Shown: piece by piece, positions 7,088 to 14,962 of the stretch
Numbering within the stretch: the stretch's first letter is position 1
Layout of the letters: each line of letters starts with the position of its first letter
NCBI GenBank assembly: GCA_937907305.1
Contig: CALERQ010000027.1
Span: forward strand, 1 to 23,492
Direction of reading: 5' to 3'
Source: an uncultured Clostridia bacterium
Lineage (GTDB): Bacteria > Bacillota > Clostridia > Oscillospirales > Ruminococcaceae
Length of the DNA stretch: 23,492 bases
Translations under genes and position numbers: made by a program
Notes under the pieces: model-generated
Told to the model about the DNA's origin: nothing
Database searches by the model: none
What the model saw: only the letters and a program-made list of their open reading frames with translations

Positions 7088-8113
7088 TCAGGCCATGGGA
7101 GCGAAGCCCTCGCCGGGAGTCTGGAGGGTGATGCCGTGCTCGGTGTACCACTTCTCCGCACCGGGGTGCCACTTGAGGCCAACCTTTGCGGCGTTTTCGG
7201 GAACAGCCAGTTTGAGGGCGTTATTGATGACAGCGAGGTCATCGTAGTTGCTGAAGGTGGCATCCAGCAGATCATAGACGACCTGCTCGGAAACATCGGC
7301 GGAAGCGGCCATAACGGACCACTGACACAGGGTCTTGATCTCGAAATCGGCATTGGCCTTGTAGGTGCCGGCGGGGATGACGGAATCGCTGTAGAAGGGA
7401 TAGAGCTTCTTGATAGTCGCAAGCTCGTCATCGGTCATCTGGATCATGGAAACGGTCTGGGTGGCTTCCAGCTCGGTGAGAGAGGGCCAGGGAGCCGGAG
7501 ACTGCACCACGATGGCATCGATGACGCCATCCTGCAGAGCGGTGATGGTGGCAGACCAGGTATCATTGTGGATCATGGAGGGGGTGATGCCCATTTCCTC
7601 AAATATCACGCCGAAAACGCTATCGATGGAGGAGCCCTTGGGGCCCAGGCCTACACGCTTGCCATCCAGATCATGCAGGGTGGTGATGCCGGAGCCTTCC
7701 AGAGTGAAGGGGCAAAGGCTGGGCATATCGCAGGTGAACATGGCCAGGGGCTTCTGATACTTGACGCCATTGGCCCAGGAGGCGGTGCCGGTGTAGGCAC
7801 CGTAGAGGATATCGGTGGCAACGATGCCGATCTCGACTTCGCCGGTCTCGATGAGGGAAACATTGGCGACGGTGCCGCCGGTCTGCTCGGCGGTCAGCTC
7901 GTAGCGGCCAGCCAGAACATTGTTCATTACATTGGCCCAGCCGGAACCGGTGGTATAAACGGAACCGCCAACGGCGCCGGTACCAACGGAGAGCTTGACG
8001 ACCTGAGTGGTGGGGGTGTCATTGCCGGGATTGCTGGCGTTATCGCCGCAGCCGGTAAGCACCGCCAGCAGCATGATAACTGCCAGTGCCATGGTGATGA
8101 TACGCTTTTTCAT
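7088..8113 (-). CDS. TAXI family TRAP transporter solute-binding lipoprotein
   Basis: A 341-residue extracytoplasmic binding protein. The start MKKRIITMALAVIML with lipobox LTGC (Cys22) indicates a lipoprotein. The mature part opens with the TAXI pattern (LSVGTGAVGGSVYTTGSGW, then GGTVANVSLIETGE). Further typical blocks are DLDGKRVGLGPKGS and a C-terminal half ending in EHGITLQTPGEGF. TAXI proteins capture the substrate outside the membrane and deliver it to the fused TRAP permease, whose gene follows. The ATG has AAAGGA upstream, and a strong promoter with a GTATAC operator lies about 90 bases before it. It is a paralogue of the lipoprotein at 16806-17819, with shared VMN.V..G.Y..TAE.TGG and ALIETGE-type stretches. 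Substrate unknown. Confidence 0.95.
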   Translation of the reverse strand: MKKRIITMALAVIMLLAVLTGCGDNASNPGNDTPTTQVVKLSVGTGAVGGSVYTTGSGWANVMNNVLAGRYELTAEQTGGTVANVSLIETGEVEIGIVATDILYGAYTGTASWANGVKYQKPLAMFTCDMPSLCPFTLEGSGITTLHDLDGKRVGLGPKGSSIDSVFGVIFEEMGITPSMIHNDTWSATITALQDGVIDAIVVQSPAPWPSLTELEATQTVSMIQMTDDELATIKKLYPFYSDSVIPAGTYKANADFEIKTLCQWSVMAASADVSEQVVYDLLDATFSNYDDLAVINNALKLAVPENAAKVGLKWHPGAEKWYTEHGITLQTPGEGFAPMA

Positions 8114-8185
8114 TGTGATAGTCCTTTCCTTCTTATCTTTTTATTTCTCGATCCGGGGACGCCCCGGAAGGATATTTAATGCTAT

Positions 8186-8241
8186 ATCGTATAATGTATA
8201 CGATTTGTCTACATTATATCAATGTGCAAAAAGTCCGTCAA
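8186..8241 (-). promoter_or_regulatory. promoter and GTATAC operator (site B) of the first TRAP operon
   Basis: On the minus strand TTGACG (8236-8241), a 17-bp spacer and TATAAT (8213-8218) form a near-consensus promoter. Eleven bases after the -10 comes the GTATAC core (8196-8201), inside the palindrome ATCGTATAATGTATACGAT (8186-8204, 8-bp arms around a 3-base centre). Read with transcription the operator is CGTATACATTATACG. Confidence 0.85.
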
Positions 8242-8336
8242 TCCCCTTTTGAGAATTTTGGTAAAATTGGACAAGCGTGGGAGTCCCGCTTGGTGAAAAA
8301 GACGATTATTCCAAATGTGCATAACTGCAACAGGAC

Positions 8337-9380
8337 TCAGCCGATGGTGATAAGGCCCTTGATGCCCTGCTGATCCCGCAGCTCGGTAAAGCACTGTTCC
8401 CATTCCGCCAGGGGACGGCGGTGGGTGATGAGCGGGGAAAGATCCCCGGGGAAAGCGGCCAGCAGCGCCAGCGCGCGCTCCATGTGGGTGTAGTCGCTCA
8501 TCATATTGAACTGAAGGGTGACGGCCTTGCGCAGGGCGGCATCCCACGGAATGAGGACGGAAGGCTGCTTGGTGGCGCCCAGCACCGCCATGCGCCCACC
8601 GGGCCGCAGGGCCTTGATGCCGGCGGCAATGCCGGCCGGTGAACCGCTGGCCTCCACCACCAGGTCCACACCGCGGCCATGGGTGGCCCGCAGTATGGCT
8701 TCCACCGGATCGCCCCGGCTGCTGTTGATGACAAGATCCGCGCCAAGGGCTGCCGCAGCGGGCAGCCGCAGGGAGGCATCAGCCTCCACCCCGGAAAGAA
8801 AGACGCGGGAAGCCCCGCCGCAGCGGGCAGCCACCAGCGCCAGCTGGGCCACCTGCCCCGCCCCAATGATGAGAACACTCTCGCCGGGGGTGAGATCGGC
8901 ATGGACCAGCACATCGCTGACTGAGATGGTAAAGGGCTCCGCCAGACAGGAAAATTCATCCGGAAGGTTATCCGGGACACGGTGGAGATACCGGGCCGGT
9001 ACCGCCACATATTCCGCCAGGGCGCCATCCCGCTGAATACCCAGGGAACGGCGGCCGCGGCAGAACTGGGGGTAGCCCAGGCGGCAGGCCTCACAGTGGC
9101 CGCAGGCATACAGGTGCGGCTGGCAGATGACACGCTCCCCGACGGAAAAGCCCAGACTCTCCCCCACCGTTTCCACAATGGTGCCTACAAACTCGTGGCC
9201 CATAATGATGGGCGGGCGGCAGTCTCGCAGCTTACCCTGCCAGATGTGCATATCCAGGCCGCAGGTGGTGCAGGCGCGCACCCGGATGAGGACATTGTCC
9301 TGCTCGGTAAGGGCGGGGATGGGGCGTTCCGTCAGGCGGGCGGTATAGGCGCCCTCGGTCTCTTTATATACTGCTTTCAT
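8337..9380 (-). CDS. zinc-dependent medium-chain alcohol dehydrogenase
   Basis: A 347-residue MDR-family dehydrogenase. Catalytic zinc ligands are Cys40 (TTCGLDMH) and His62-Glu63 (MGHEF). The structural zinc lobe has Cys93, Cys96, Cys99 and Cys107. The Rossmann motif is IIGAGQVAQLA near 180. This pattern resembles polyol/threonine-type dehydrogenases, which oxidise a secondary alcohol with NAD(P)+; the substrate is not deducible. The ATG at 9380 is chosen over an upstream TTG at 9404 because AGGAG sits 6 nt before it and the family normally starts MKAVY. It is the last gene of the minus operon that begins at 12141, 13 nt after the kinase. No clear terminator follows it, so read-through into the TRAP operon is possible. 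Confidence 0.92.
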   Translation of the reverse strand: MKAVYKETEGAYTARLTERPIPALTEQDNVLIRVRACTTCGLDMHIWQGKLRDCRPPIIMGHEFVGTIVETVGESLGFSVGERVICQPHLYACGHCEACRLGYPQFCRGRRSLGIQRDGALAEYVAVPARYLHRVPDNLPDEFSCLAEPFTISVSDVLVHADLTPGESVLIIGAGQVAQLALVAARCGGASRVFLSGVEADASLRLPAAAALGADLVINSSRGDPVEAILRATHGRGVDLVVEASGSPAGIAAGIKALRPGGRMAVLGATKQPSVLIPWDAALRKAVTLQFNMMSDYTHMERALALLAAFPGDLSPLITHRRPLAEWEQCFTELRDQQGIKGLITIG

Positions 9381-9393
9381 TTTCAGCTCCTGC

Positions 9394-10413
9394 TCAGCGG
9401 TCAAATTCCTGCTCCATACGGAAGAGAAGCGCGGCGGCCTCGCGGTAGGTGGTCAACTTGCCGCGGATAAGCTCTCCGGCCATATCCCGCACCAGCTGGC
9501 GGGTCTTTTCGCAGGTGATGTACTCCGCGGGAGATTTGCCATCGATGCGGGCCAGCATAAGGATGCCCAGCAGCGGGATGCACTCGGCTTCCAGTTCCTT
9601 GGCATCGGTGAAATCGATCATGCCAAAGTAGGTATCGGTCATGCAGATGAGCATATTGAGGATAGCGGCCGAGTACTGCCGCATGTGCGCGGATTTGAGA
9701 ACGATGTGATTGGTGAAGAAGGCCACATCAAAGGCGGGATTACCGTAATGGGCGATCTCGTAATCCAGAATACAGATGGATCGGTCGGCATTGACCAGAA
9801 TGTTCTTGGGGCTGTAATCGGAGTGGACAATAACCCGGCGGTCATCCCGGATCTTGGGGATCATCGCTTCAATCTCAGCCTTGTACTCGGGGTGCTTGCC
9901 GGCCAGGAACTCAAAATAGGGGGAGATGCGCAGCTGGTAGAAGATATCCTGGTTGGCGAAGGCCGCGGCGGCCTCGGGGTTATTGGCGCTCTTATTGTGG
10001 ACGATGGCCAGCGCCTCCATCGTCTTTTTGGCAACCTCAAAATCGAAGATGCCGGAGAGCAGGTCTTCCTTCCACATCCGGCAGGAGGCCGGGGCGGCAT
10101 CCCGCACCATGATGCAGTTTTCCTCATCATAGAACAGAACAGCCGGGGCGCTTTGCGGGATGCACTTATTGTAAAAATCGTTGGCGATGGCTTCGATCTT
10201 CATGCGGGCGGGATCGGCACGCCAGTCTTCCTTGACGGCCAGCTTGGCGCGGCCCTGCTTGACCAGCATGGTCTTACCATCGGTCTCGATGAGCGCAGCA
10301 ATGCAGGAAACACCGCCGCGGCAGTAATTGACCTCGTAGGGGATATCGTTGTGGATGACGCCCTTTTCCAGCAGGTACTGGATAAGGACCTCCCGATTTT
10401 CAAGATCCAGCAT
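9394..10413 (-). CDS. phosphotransferase (APH/choline kinase fold), methylthioribose-kinase-like
   Basis: A 339-residue small-molecule kinase of the protein-kinase-like APH fold. MLVKQGRAKLAVKEDWR (49-65) supplies the ATP-binding lysine at 52, and Glu74 in the following helix is the expected partner. HSDYSPKNIL (197-206) is the Brenner motif with catalytic Asp199 and Asn204. ILDYEIAHYGNPAFDVAF (215-232) carries the metal-binding Asp, with DYE in place of the more common DxD. The VKQ-then-W-R-P-x-R arrangement recalls methylthioribose kinase, but I do not see enough to assign that substrate; homoserine- or choline-type kinases are alternatives. It lies 15 nt after the GGGtGRT gene and 13 nt before the alcohol dehydrogenase, with AAAGGAG before the ATG. 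It presumably phosphorylates a pathway alcohol or sugar. Confidence 0.8.
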   Translation of the reverse strand: MLDLENREVLIQYLLEKGVIHNDIPYEVNYCRGGVSCIAALIETDGKTMLVKQGRAKLAVKEDWRADPARMKIEAIANDFYNKCIPQSAPAVLFYDEENCIMVRDAAPASCRMWKEDLLSGIFDFEVAKKTMEALAIVHNKSANNPEAAAAFANQDIFYQLRISPYFEFLAGKHPEYKAEIEAMIPKIRDDRRVIVHSDYSPKNILVNADRSICILDYEIAHYGNPAFDVAFFTNHIVLKSAHMRQYSAAILNMLICMTDTYFGMIDFTDAKELEAECIPLLGILMLARIDGKSPAEYITCEKTRQLVRDMAGELIRGKLTTYREAAALLFRMEQEFDR

Positions 10414-10428
10414 GATATGCTCCTTTCT

Positions 10429-11430
10429 TTACTGGGCCAGTGCCTGAGAGACCGCGACCGCGCAGGCCACGCTGGCACCGACCATGGGGTTATTGCCCAT
10501 ACCCATCAGGCCCATCATCTCCACATGGGCGGGGACGGAGGAGGAGCCGGCAAACTGAACATCGCAGTGGGTGCGGCCGATAGAATCAGTGATGCCGAAG
10601 GAGATGGGACCGGCACCGATGTTATCGGGATGCAGGGTACGGCCGGTACCGCCGCCGGAAGCGACCGAGAAATACTTGACGCCGTGGGCAACGCACCACT
10701 TTTTATAGGAACCGGCAACCAGGTGCTGGAACCGGATGGCATTGGCGGAATTGCCGGTGATGGAAACATCCACATGCTCCAGCTTCATCACTTCAATCGC
10801 CTCTTCGACGCTGGAATTGCAGTAGACCTTGACATTGGCGCGCTCGCCGTGGGAGAAGGCCTTTTCGCCCAGGACCTTCAGGGTCTGGGTGGCATGGTCA
10901 AAGGTTGTTTCCATATAGGTAAAGCCATTGAAGCGGGCCAGTGTATAACCGGAGTCCTTGCCAAGGCCATTGAGAATAACGCGCAGGGGATTTTTACGGA
11001 CCTTATTGGCGCTGCGGACAATACCGATACCACCCTCCGCCGCCGCAAAGGATTCGTGACCGGCCAAAAGGCAGAAGCAGCGGGTGTCCTCATCCAGCAG
11101 CATAGCGGCCAGGTTGCCGTGACCGGTGCCCACCTCGCGGGCCTCCGCTACGGAGCCGGGAACAGTAAAGGCTTGTAGACCCTCCCCGATCTTTTTGGCG
11201 GCCTCGGTGGCTTCCCGGGTACCGGCGGCCAGCGCCACAGCGGTGCCGATGGTATAAGCCCAAACGGCGTTATCAAATGCGATGGGCTGAATGCCCTTTA
11301 CGATGGATTCCACATCAATGCCATGCTGCAGGCAAAGCGCCCGCGCAGCTTCCAGATCCGCGATGCCGTACTGGTGCAGACAGGCCTCGATCTTGGGCAT
11401 TCTGCGGTCCATTCCTTCAAATGTAATCAT
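10429..11430 (-). CDS. GGGtGRT family protein of unknown function
   Basis: A 333-residue protein with the family-naming motif SVASGGGTGRTLHPDNIGAG (256-274). Other glycine-rich or charged blocks are VGTGHGNLAAMLLDEDTRCFCLLAGHESFAAAEGGIGIVRS (100-140), VSITGNSANAIRFQHLVAGSY (222-242) and the tail GLMGMGNNPMVGASVACAV (308-325). Length and motif fit the conserved bacterial and archaeal GGGtGRT family, for which I know of no established reaction. The N-terminal half has His104, His125 and several Cys residues that could bind metal, which is inference only. It directly follows the NifU-like gene (18-nt gap), an association also known from other genomes, so the two products probably act together. 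The ATG has GGGAGGG 8 nt upstream. Confidence 0.88.
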   Translation of the reverse strand: MITFEGMDRRMPKIEACLHQYGIADLEAARALCLQHGIDVESIVKGIQPIAFDNAVWAYTIGTAVALAAGTREATEAAKKIGEGLQAFTVPGSVAEAREVGTGHGNLAAMLLDEDTRCFCLLAGHESFAAAEGGIGIVRSANKVRKNPLRVILNGLGKDSGYTLARFNGFTYMETTFDHATQTLKVLGEKAFSHGERANVKVYCNSSVEEAIEVMKLEHVDVSITGNSANAIRFQHLVAGSYKKWCVAHGVKYFSVASGGGTGRTLHPDNIGAGPISFGITDSIGRTHCDVQFAGSSSVPAHVEMMGLMGMGNNPMVGASVACAVAVSQALAQ

Positions 11431-11448
11431 AGCGTATGCCCTCCCTCA

Positions 11449-12141
11449 TCATTCTTTGCGCGGATCGATATACTCGCTGGCACCTTCGTACTGGCCATAG
11501 GTACCGATGCAGCTTTCGTAGGCTTCCTTTGGGTCCTTGCCGGCCCGGATCTGATCCATCATCTTGCCCAGGTGAACAAAGCGGTATCCCACCGTTTCCT
11601 TTTCTTCATTCAGGGCCATATCCAGCACATAGCCTTCGGCCATCTGCAGCATACGGGGGCCTTTTTCCAGGGTGGAGAAAACCGAACCGCACTGGCTGCA
11701 CAGGCCTTTACCCAGGTCCTCCAGCGAAGCGCCGATGGGCAAACCGTTTTCCGAAAAAGCGGTTTGGGTGCGGCCGTATACCATCTGCTTAAAGATCTCC
11801 CGCATGGCCACATTGATGGCATCACAGGCCAGATGGGTATTCAGAGCCTCCAGCAGCGTTTTGCCGGGCAGATGCTCCCCAGCCACTGCCGCGCCATGGG
11901 TAGCGCCGGTACAGCCGGTGGTTTCCACCAGGGCCTCCTGAATAACGCCGTTTTTAACATTCAGCGTGAGCTTGCAGCAGCCCTGCTGCGGGGCGCACCA
12001 GCCAATGCCATGGGAAAGACCGCTGATATCCCGGATCTCCTTGACCTGGATCCAGTTTCCCTCCTGCGGCAGCTCGGCCGGGCCGTGGCCCTTGGGGCAG
12101 GCCACTTTTTTCATGCGTTCCACTTCGTGTGTGATTTCCAC
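11449..12141 (-). CDS. NifU/IscU-like iron-sulfur scaffold domain protein (GGGtGRT partner)
   Basis: A 230-residue protein whose central part (about 40-125) has an IscU/NifU-N-like layout. Cysteines lie at 49, 55 and 56, then TTGCTGATHGAAVAGEHLPGKTLLEAL with Cys77, and HLACDAIN with Cys106, the last two in the positions of the scaffold cysteines of IscU. A CSQC pair (148-151) follows. The C-terminal 70 residues are not part of IscU and may be a family-specific domain. The GTG start at 12141 is supported by GAGGTG 8 nt upstream; the internal ATG (MKKVAC) has only a weak site. It heads the operon with the GGGtGRT gene, kinase and alcohol dehydrogenase, behind promoter/operator site C. No NifS/IscS gene is nearby, so it may bind a cluster for its GGGtGRT partner instead of serving general assembly. 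Confidence 0.82.
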   Translation of the reverse strand: MEITHEVERMKKVACPKGHGPAELPQEGNWIQVKEIRDISGLSHGIGWCAPQQGCCKLTLNVKNGVIQEALVETTGCTGATHGAAVAGEHLPGKTLLEALNTHLACDAINVAMREIFKQMVYGRTQTAFSENGLPIGASLEDLGKGLCSQCGSVFSTLEKGPRMLQMAEGYVLDMALNEEKETVGYRFVHLGKMMDQIRAGKDPKEAYESCIGTYGQYEGASEYIDPRKE

Positions 12142-12249
12142 GCTTGCGACACCTCGATTCGTAATCTTTGTCTTGCTTTTATCTCACCGCCCGTGGGCGG
12201 AACCATAACGGAATAGGCACCGCTCCAGAGGAAGCGGCGGCAAACTATT

Positions 12250-12293
12250 TGTATATTGTATACATTCTACACCATAGAAGCAAGCCTTGTCAA
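12250..12293 (-). promoter_or_regulatory. promoter and GTATAC operator (site C) of the NifU-like/GGGtGRT operon
   Basis: On the minus strand TTGACA (12288-12293), an 18-bp spacer and TAGAAT (12264-12269) form the promoter. The operator abuts the -10: TGTATATTGTATACA on the plus strand (12250-12264), read with transcription as TGTATACAATATACA. The same 15-mer occurs exactly at site D. The leader of about 115 nt down to the start codon contains a small hairpin (ccgcccgtgggcgg, near 12186-12199). Confidence 0.8.
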
Positions 12294-12361
12294 TGTGTGG
12301 TTGGTAGAACCTGCCCGCGCGGAACTGTGCAATATCCTCAAAAATAAAGAATCAAACTGCC

Positions 12362-12394
12362 AAAAAGGCCCTGCCGACAGCGGAAAGCTGCCGG
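12362..12394 (-). terminator. possible terminator after the racemase-family gene
   Basis: An 8-bp stem with one mismatch (12374-12381 with 12387-12394, loop ggaaa) is followed on the minus strand, 7 bases later, by TTTTT (12366-12362). It separates the dehydrogenase operon from promoter C. The gap before the T-run makes it imperfect. Confidence 0.4.
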
Positions 12395-12406
12395 TAGAGT
12401 CCAAAG

Positions 12407-13123
12407 TCAGGTACTGTAATCCGGCGGGCGGAGCGCCGCCACTACCCCACACAACATGGTGCGGAAATCGTAGACCGGCAGGCGGGTGGCCAGGTGGATA
12501 TCCAGTGCCCAAGGGGGCATATTGGTGCATTCCAGCAGGATGGCTCCGATGCCGGGGTCCCGGCGGATCAGCTCCAGCGCGGCTTCGATGTGCTCCTGGC
12601 GGCACTTCTCGGCATCAAAGGAGGTACGGTCCTCCCGCAGGAAGCTGGAAAATTCGGTGGTATGCTCCATACCCATTACGGTGACAGGGCAGTAGCTGGC
12701 CCCGGCGGCCGCCAGGTGGCGCGGGGTCAGGTTGGCGCTATCCGCCGTAAGGATGCCCACCCGTTTGCCGGGCGGCAGGGCGGCAGCGATCATGGGCAGC
12801 TGCAGCAGCGCCGAGGTATAGACCGGCACCCGCACCGCCGCGCTGAGCTGCCGCTGGAACAGCGCCAAAAAGCCGCAGCTGGTGGTGATGGCGCAGACTC
12901 CCTCCTGCTCCAGGGCCTGGGCCGCCGCAATGAAGGGTACCAGCAGGCGCTCCTCCTGCAGGGCTTCCACCACATCATGGTAGGTGGTGCCGGGCACCAT
13001 ACGGTACCGTACCGCAAAGGGAAAGGTGGCGGGATTGCCGATATCCCCCGGCAAGCGGGGGAAGGAAGCCCGGTTCATCAGGATGCCGACCGGGAGACTG
13101 TTCTGCGAAAGGGCTGGGATCAT
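12407..13123 (-). CDS. Asp/Glu/hydantoin racemase superfamily protein
   Basis: A 238-residue protein with the two-cysteine layout of the Asp/Glu racemase superfamily: ITTSCGF (79-85, Cys83) and LLECTNMPPWA (196-206, Cys199), each at the end of a half-domain beta strand. KRVGILTADSANL (120-132) marks the start of the second half. Family members use the cysteine pair as general acid/base to racemise amino acids or hydantoins, or to isomerise maleate. Both cysteines are kept, so the protein is probably active. GGAGG precedes the ATG. It begins 3 bases after the stop of the flavin dehydrogenase subunit, so it is almost certainly co-translated with that complex. The simple reading is that it interconverts L and D forms of the complex's substrate. 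Confidence 0.82.
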   Translation of the reverse strand: MIPALSQNSLPVGILMNRASFPRLPGDIGNPATFPFAVRYRMVPGTTYHDVVEALQEERLLVPFIAAAQALEQEGVCAITTSCGFLALFQRQLSAAVRVPVYTSALLQLPMIAAALPPGKRVGILTADSANLTPRHLAAAGASYCPVTVMGMEHTTEFSSFLREDRTSFDAEKCRQEHIEAALELIRRDPGIGAILLECTNMPPWALDIHLATRLPVYDFRTMLCGVVAALRPPDYST

Positions 13124-13126
13124 GGT

Positions 13127-14239
13127 TTAGTTTCCTCCGTACAAAAAGCGGCGATAGTGGAACTGTGCCAATAAAGGATCCTCCGCATTGGCCCTACCCA
13201 TAAAGTAGGACGCCGCCAGCGGCGAAACCCCCGCTGTGTAGCTGTACGCGCTGTGCATCAGGAAATAGCCGAAATTCTGGAGCTTTTCCTCATTGCCGCC
13301 AATGATGGGCAAGCCATCCAGCGGCTTGCAGCGCAGGCCCGCGTAGCTGCGGATGATATTGACCCCACTTAAGGTCGGGAACTCCTGCAGGGCCTGGCGC
13401 ACCGCGGTTTGCAGCGCTTCGGCCGGAACGGTAGTATCGTGGGTCCCGGCGGGCAAGTCCTCACTGTTCAGGCCAAAAATGATATTGCCATGGGCGGTCT
13501 GGTGGGCACTGCTGGCAAAGGTGTGCAGGATGGGTGGGAGCTTTTCGGTGACCAGGCAGCAGCCGCGGTTGGGCCGCACCGGCGCCGGGATCCCCAGCTT
13601 TTCCCCGATCTCGCAGCTCCACAGGCCGGCGCAGCAGATGACATGATCGGCAGTGACGCGGCCACGGTCGGTCAGCAGCGCCGTGATGCGGCGGTCGCTT
13701 ATTTCAAAGTCCAGCACCTTGGTAAAGGTGCATACCTCCGCCCCCAGGCGCTTGGCGGTCTGGATGTAGGAATCCACCAGCAGGAAGGGATTGATGTGGG
13801 CGGAATAGGGCTCATACCGGGCGGCGATCATACCGTTGCGCCGCATGGCCGGTTCCTTTTCCCAGGCTTCCTCCGGGGAGAGGATCCGGACGACATCATA
13901 GCCCGCGGCGGCGCCCATTTCGGCGGCCTTTTGGGCGGCGGCTATATCTTTTTCGGTGTAAAGCGGCTTAAGGGATCCGGTAACGGTAAATTCAAAAGGC
14001 CGGTCCAGCTCATGCTCCAGCAGGAACAGCCGCAGGAAGGAGCGGATCGCCAGCTCCTCCATAAAAAGCGGCTGCCGGTCAAAGGGGCCGATCCAGGCGA
14101 CGGTGCCGCTGCTGGTGCCGCTGCATATTTCATTCTGTTCCAGCAGCAGGACTTCCCTGCCGTGGAGGCTGAGCTGATAGGCCAGGCTGGCGCCCAGCAC
14201 GCCGCCGCCAATGATAACAAACTCGCTGTGCTGCTTCAT
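13127..14239 (-). CDS. FAD-dependent oxidoreductase, DAO family (dehydrogenase beta subunit, HcnC/OoxB-like)
   Basis: A 370-residue member of the D-amino-acid oxidase/sarcosine-oxidase fold. FVIIGGGVLGASLAYQLS (7-24) holds the GxGxxG FAD motif (11-16), followed by the acidic strand end LLLEQNEICSGTS. VICCAGLWSCEIGEKLGIPAPVRPNRG and YAGLRCKPLDGLPIIG are the usual late FAD-contact blocks. In the HcnABC, octopine/nopaline oxidase and hydroxyproline dehydrogenase complexes, this subunit oxidises the C-N bond of an amino or imino acid and hands electrons to the partner flavin/iron-sulfur subunits encoded just upstream. The true start is ATG 14239: GGAGGAGG precedes it and it overlaps the stop of the [2Fe-2S] gene by 4 bases. 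Upstream in-frame sequence is not protein-like. Substrate unknown. Confidence 0.9.
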   Translation of the reverse strand: MKQHSEFVIIGGGVLGASLAYQLSLHGREVLLLEQNEICSGTSSGTVAWIGPFDRQPLFMEELAIRSFLRLFLLEHELDRPFEFTVTGSLKPLYTEKDIAAAQKAAEMGAAAGYDVVRILSPEEAWEKEPAMRRNGMIAARYEPYSAHINPFLLVDSYIQTAKRLGAEVCTFTKVLDFEISDRRITALLTDRGRVTADHVICCAGLWSCEIGEKLGIPAPVRPNRGCCLVTEKLPPILHTFASSAHQTAHGNIIFGLNSEDLPAGTHDTTVPAEALQTAVRQALQEFPTLSGVNIIRSYAGLRCKPLDGLPIIGGNEEKLQNFGYFLMHSAYSYTAGVSPLAASYFMGRANAEDPLLAQFHYRRFLYGGN

Positions 14240-14514
14240 GTGTCCTCCTCCCCGGCCAAAAGGGCCGAAAGCGGCATGGGCCGCACCGGGGGGCGGGGAC
14301 TGGGGTATTCCTCCGCAGGGGGCAGGCGGCCCAGCTCCGCTATCAGAATAGCCTCCACCAGCGGGCGGCAGGTGCGCCCCTGGCACAGGCCCTTGCCAGC
14401 CCGGGTCATCCGCTTGATGCCATCCACGGTGGTGGCGCCATCCCGGATGGTCTGTATGATCTCACCCTTGGTGATCTCCTCACACCGGCAGATGATAATG
14501 TCCTTATCCTTCAT
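14236..14514 (-). CDS. BFD-like [2Fe-2S]-binding subunit
   Basis: A 92-residue protein. IIICRCEEITKGEI (6-19) and RAGKGLCQGRTCRPLVEAIL (38-57) give the CxC (9, 11) and CxxxxC (44, 49) ligands of a BFD-type [2Fe-2S] domain, followed by a proline-rich tail with PRPPVRPMPLSAL. This domain and tail normally form the C-terminal part of the alpha subunit in HcnB/OoxA-type enzymes; here they are a separate gene. It would carry electrons within the dehydrogenase complex. The start lies inside the end of the upstream ferredoxin gene (11-base overlap) and the stop overlaps the next start (ATGA), so translation of the subunits is tightly coupled. Confidence 0.9.
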   Translation of the reverse strand: MKDKDIIICRCEEITKGEIIQTIRDGATTVDGIKRMTRAGKGLCQGRTCRPLVEAILIAELGRLPPAEEYPSPRPPVRPMPLSALLAGEEDT

Positions 14515-14962
14515 GGAGCGCCTCCTTTCCGCTTGCGGGGAGAAATCCCCGGGCGGTATCCAGCAGGGCCAGCGGCACCCTCAGCGTCACCACCGCCGTT
14601 TGGTGAAAAGCCGGCGGGCACAGCACCCGATGGATGGTCCCTTCTCCCACTGGCCGGCCGCGGCGGTCGGTAAGGATGACCGACTGCCCCACAATGGGCA
14701 GGGGAGTAAATTCATATGGGAGAGAAAGCAAACCCTCGCTCCCGGAATAGGTATCATCGGTGACAAAGATGGCCTGGCCCGGGCAGCACGGAATGCACAG
14801 CCCGCAGCCGGTGCATTTTTCCCGGTTCAGGCGGGGCAGGCTGCTCAGGCCCTCCGCCATGGTAATGGCCCCCTGGGGGCAGGCGGTACAGCAGGGGTTG
14901 CAGGGAATCTCCTCGGTGCATTCGATAACGGCATGGGGGCCGTGTTTCAGCTGTTCTGCCAC
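14504..14962 (-). CDS. 4Fe-4S dicluster ferredoxin-like subunit
   Basis: A 152-residue protein. The second cluster motif is classical (Cys50, 53, 56 and 60 then Pro, in CTGCGLCIPCCP). The first is unusual, with Cys15 spaced six residues from Cys21, then Cys24/25 and Cys28-Pro (ECTEEIPCNPCCTACP). Residues about 75-152 form a cysteine-poor domain with VGQSVILTDRRGRPVGEG that I do not recognise. The GTG start at 14962 is chosen because AGGAGGT lies 7 nt upstream and the sequence before it is a shadow of the neighbouring gene. It overlaps the flavoprotein gene by 16 bases. It would wire the dehydrogenase to a low-potential acceptor, a subunit not present in the classic aerobic HcnABC layout, which fits an anaerobe. 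Confidence 0.85.
   Translation of the reverse strand: MAEQLKHGPHAVIECTEEIPCNPCCTACPQGAITMAEGLSSLPRLNREKCTGCGLCIPCCPGQAIFVTDDTYSGSEGLLSLPYEFTPLPIVGQSVILTDRRGRPVGEGTIHRVLCPPAFHQTAVVTLRVPLALLDTARGFLPASGKEALHEG

Noticed and set aside
9685..11178. 497-residue plus-strand frame opposite the kinase and GGGtGRT genes
   Set aside because: It spans two real genes and their junction on the other strand; composition is typical of a shadow frame.
11776..11781. extra GTATAC inside the NifU-like gene
   Set aside because: It lacks the ANTAT extension and is not near a promoter; a 6-mer is expected by chance.
14240..14386. 49-residue extension of the DAO-family frame
   Set aside because: The FAD-binding strand begins right after ATG 14239, which has a strong ribosome binding site and overlaps the preceding stop.
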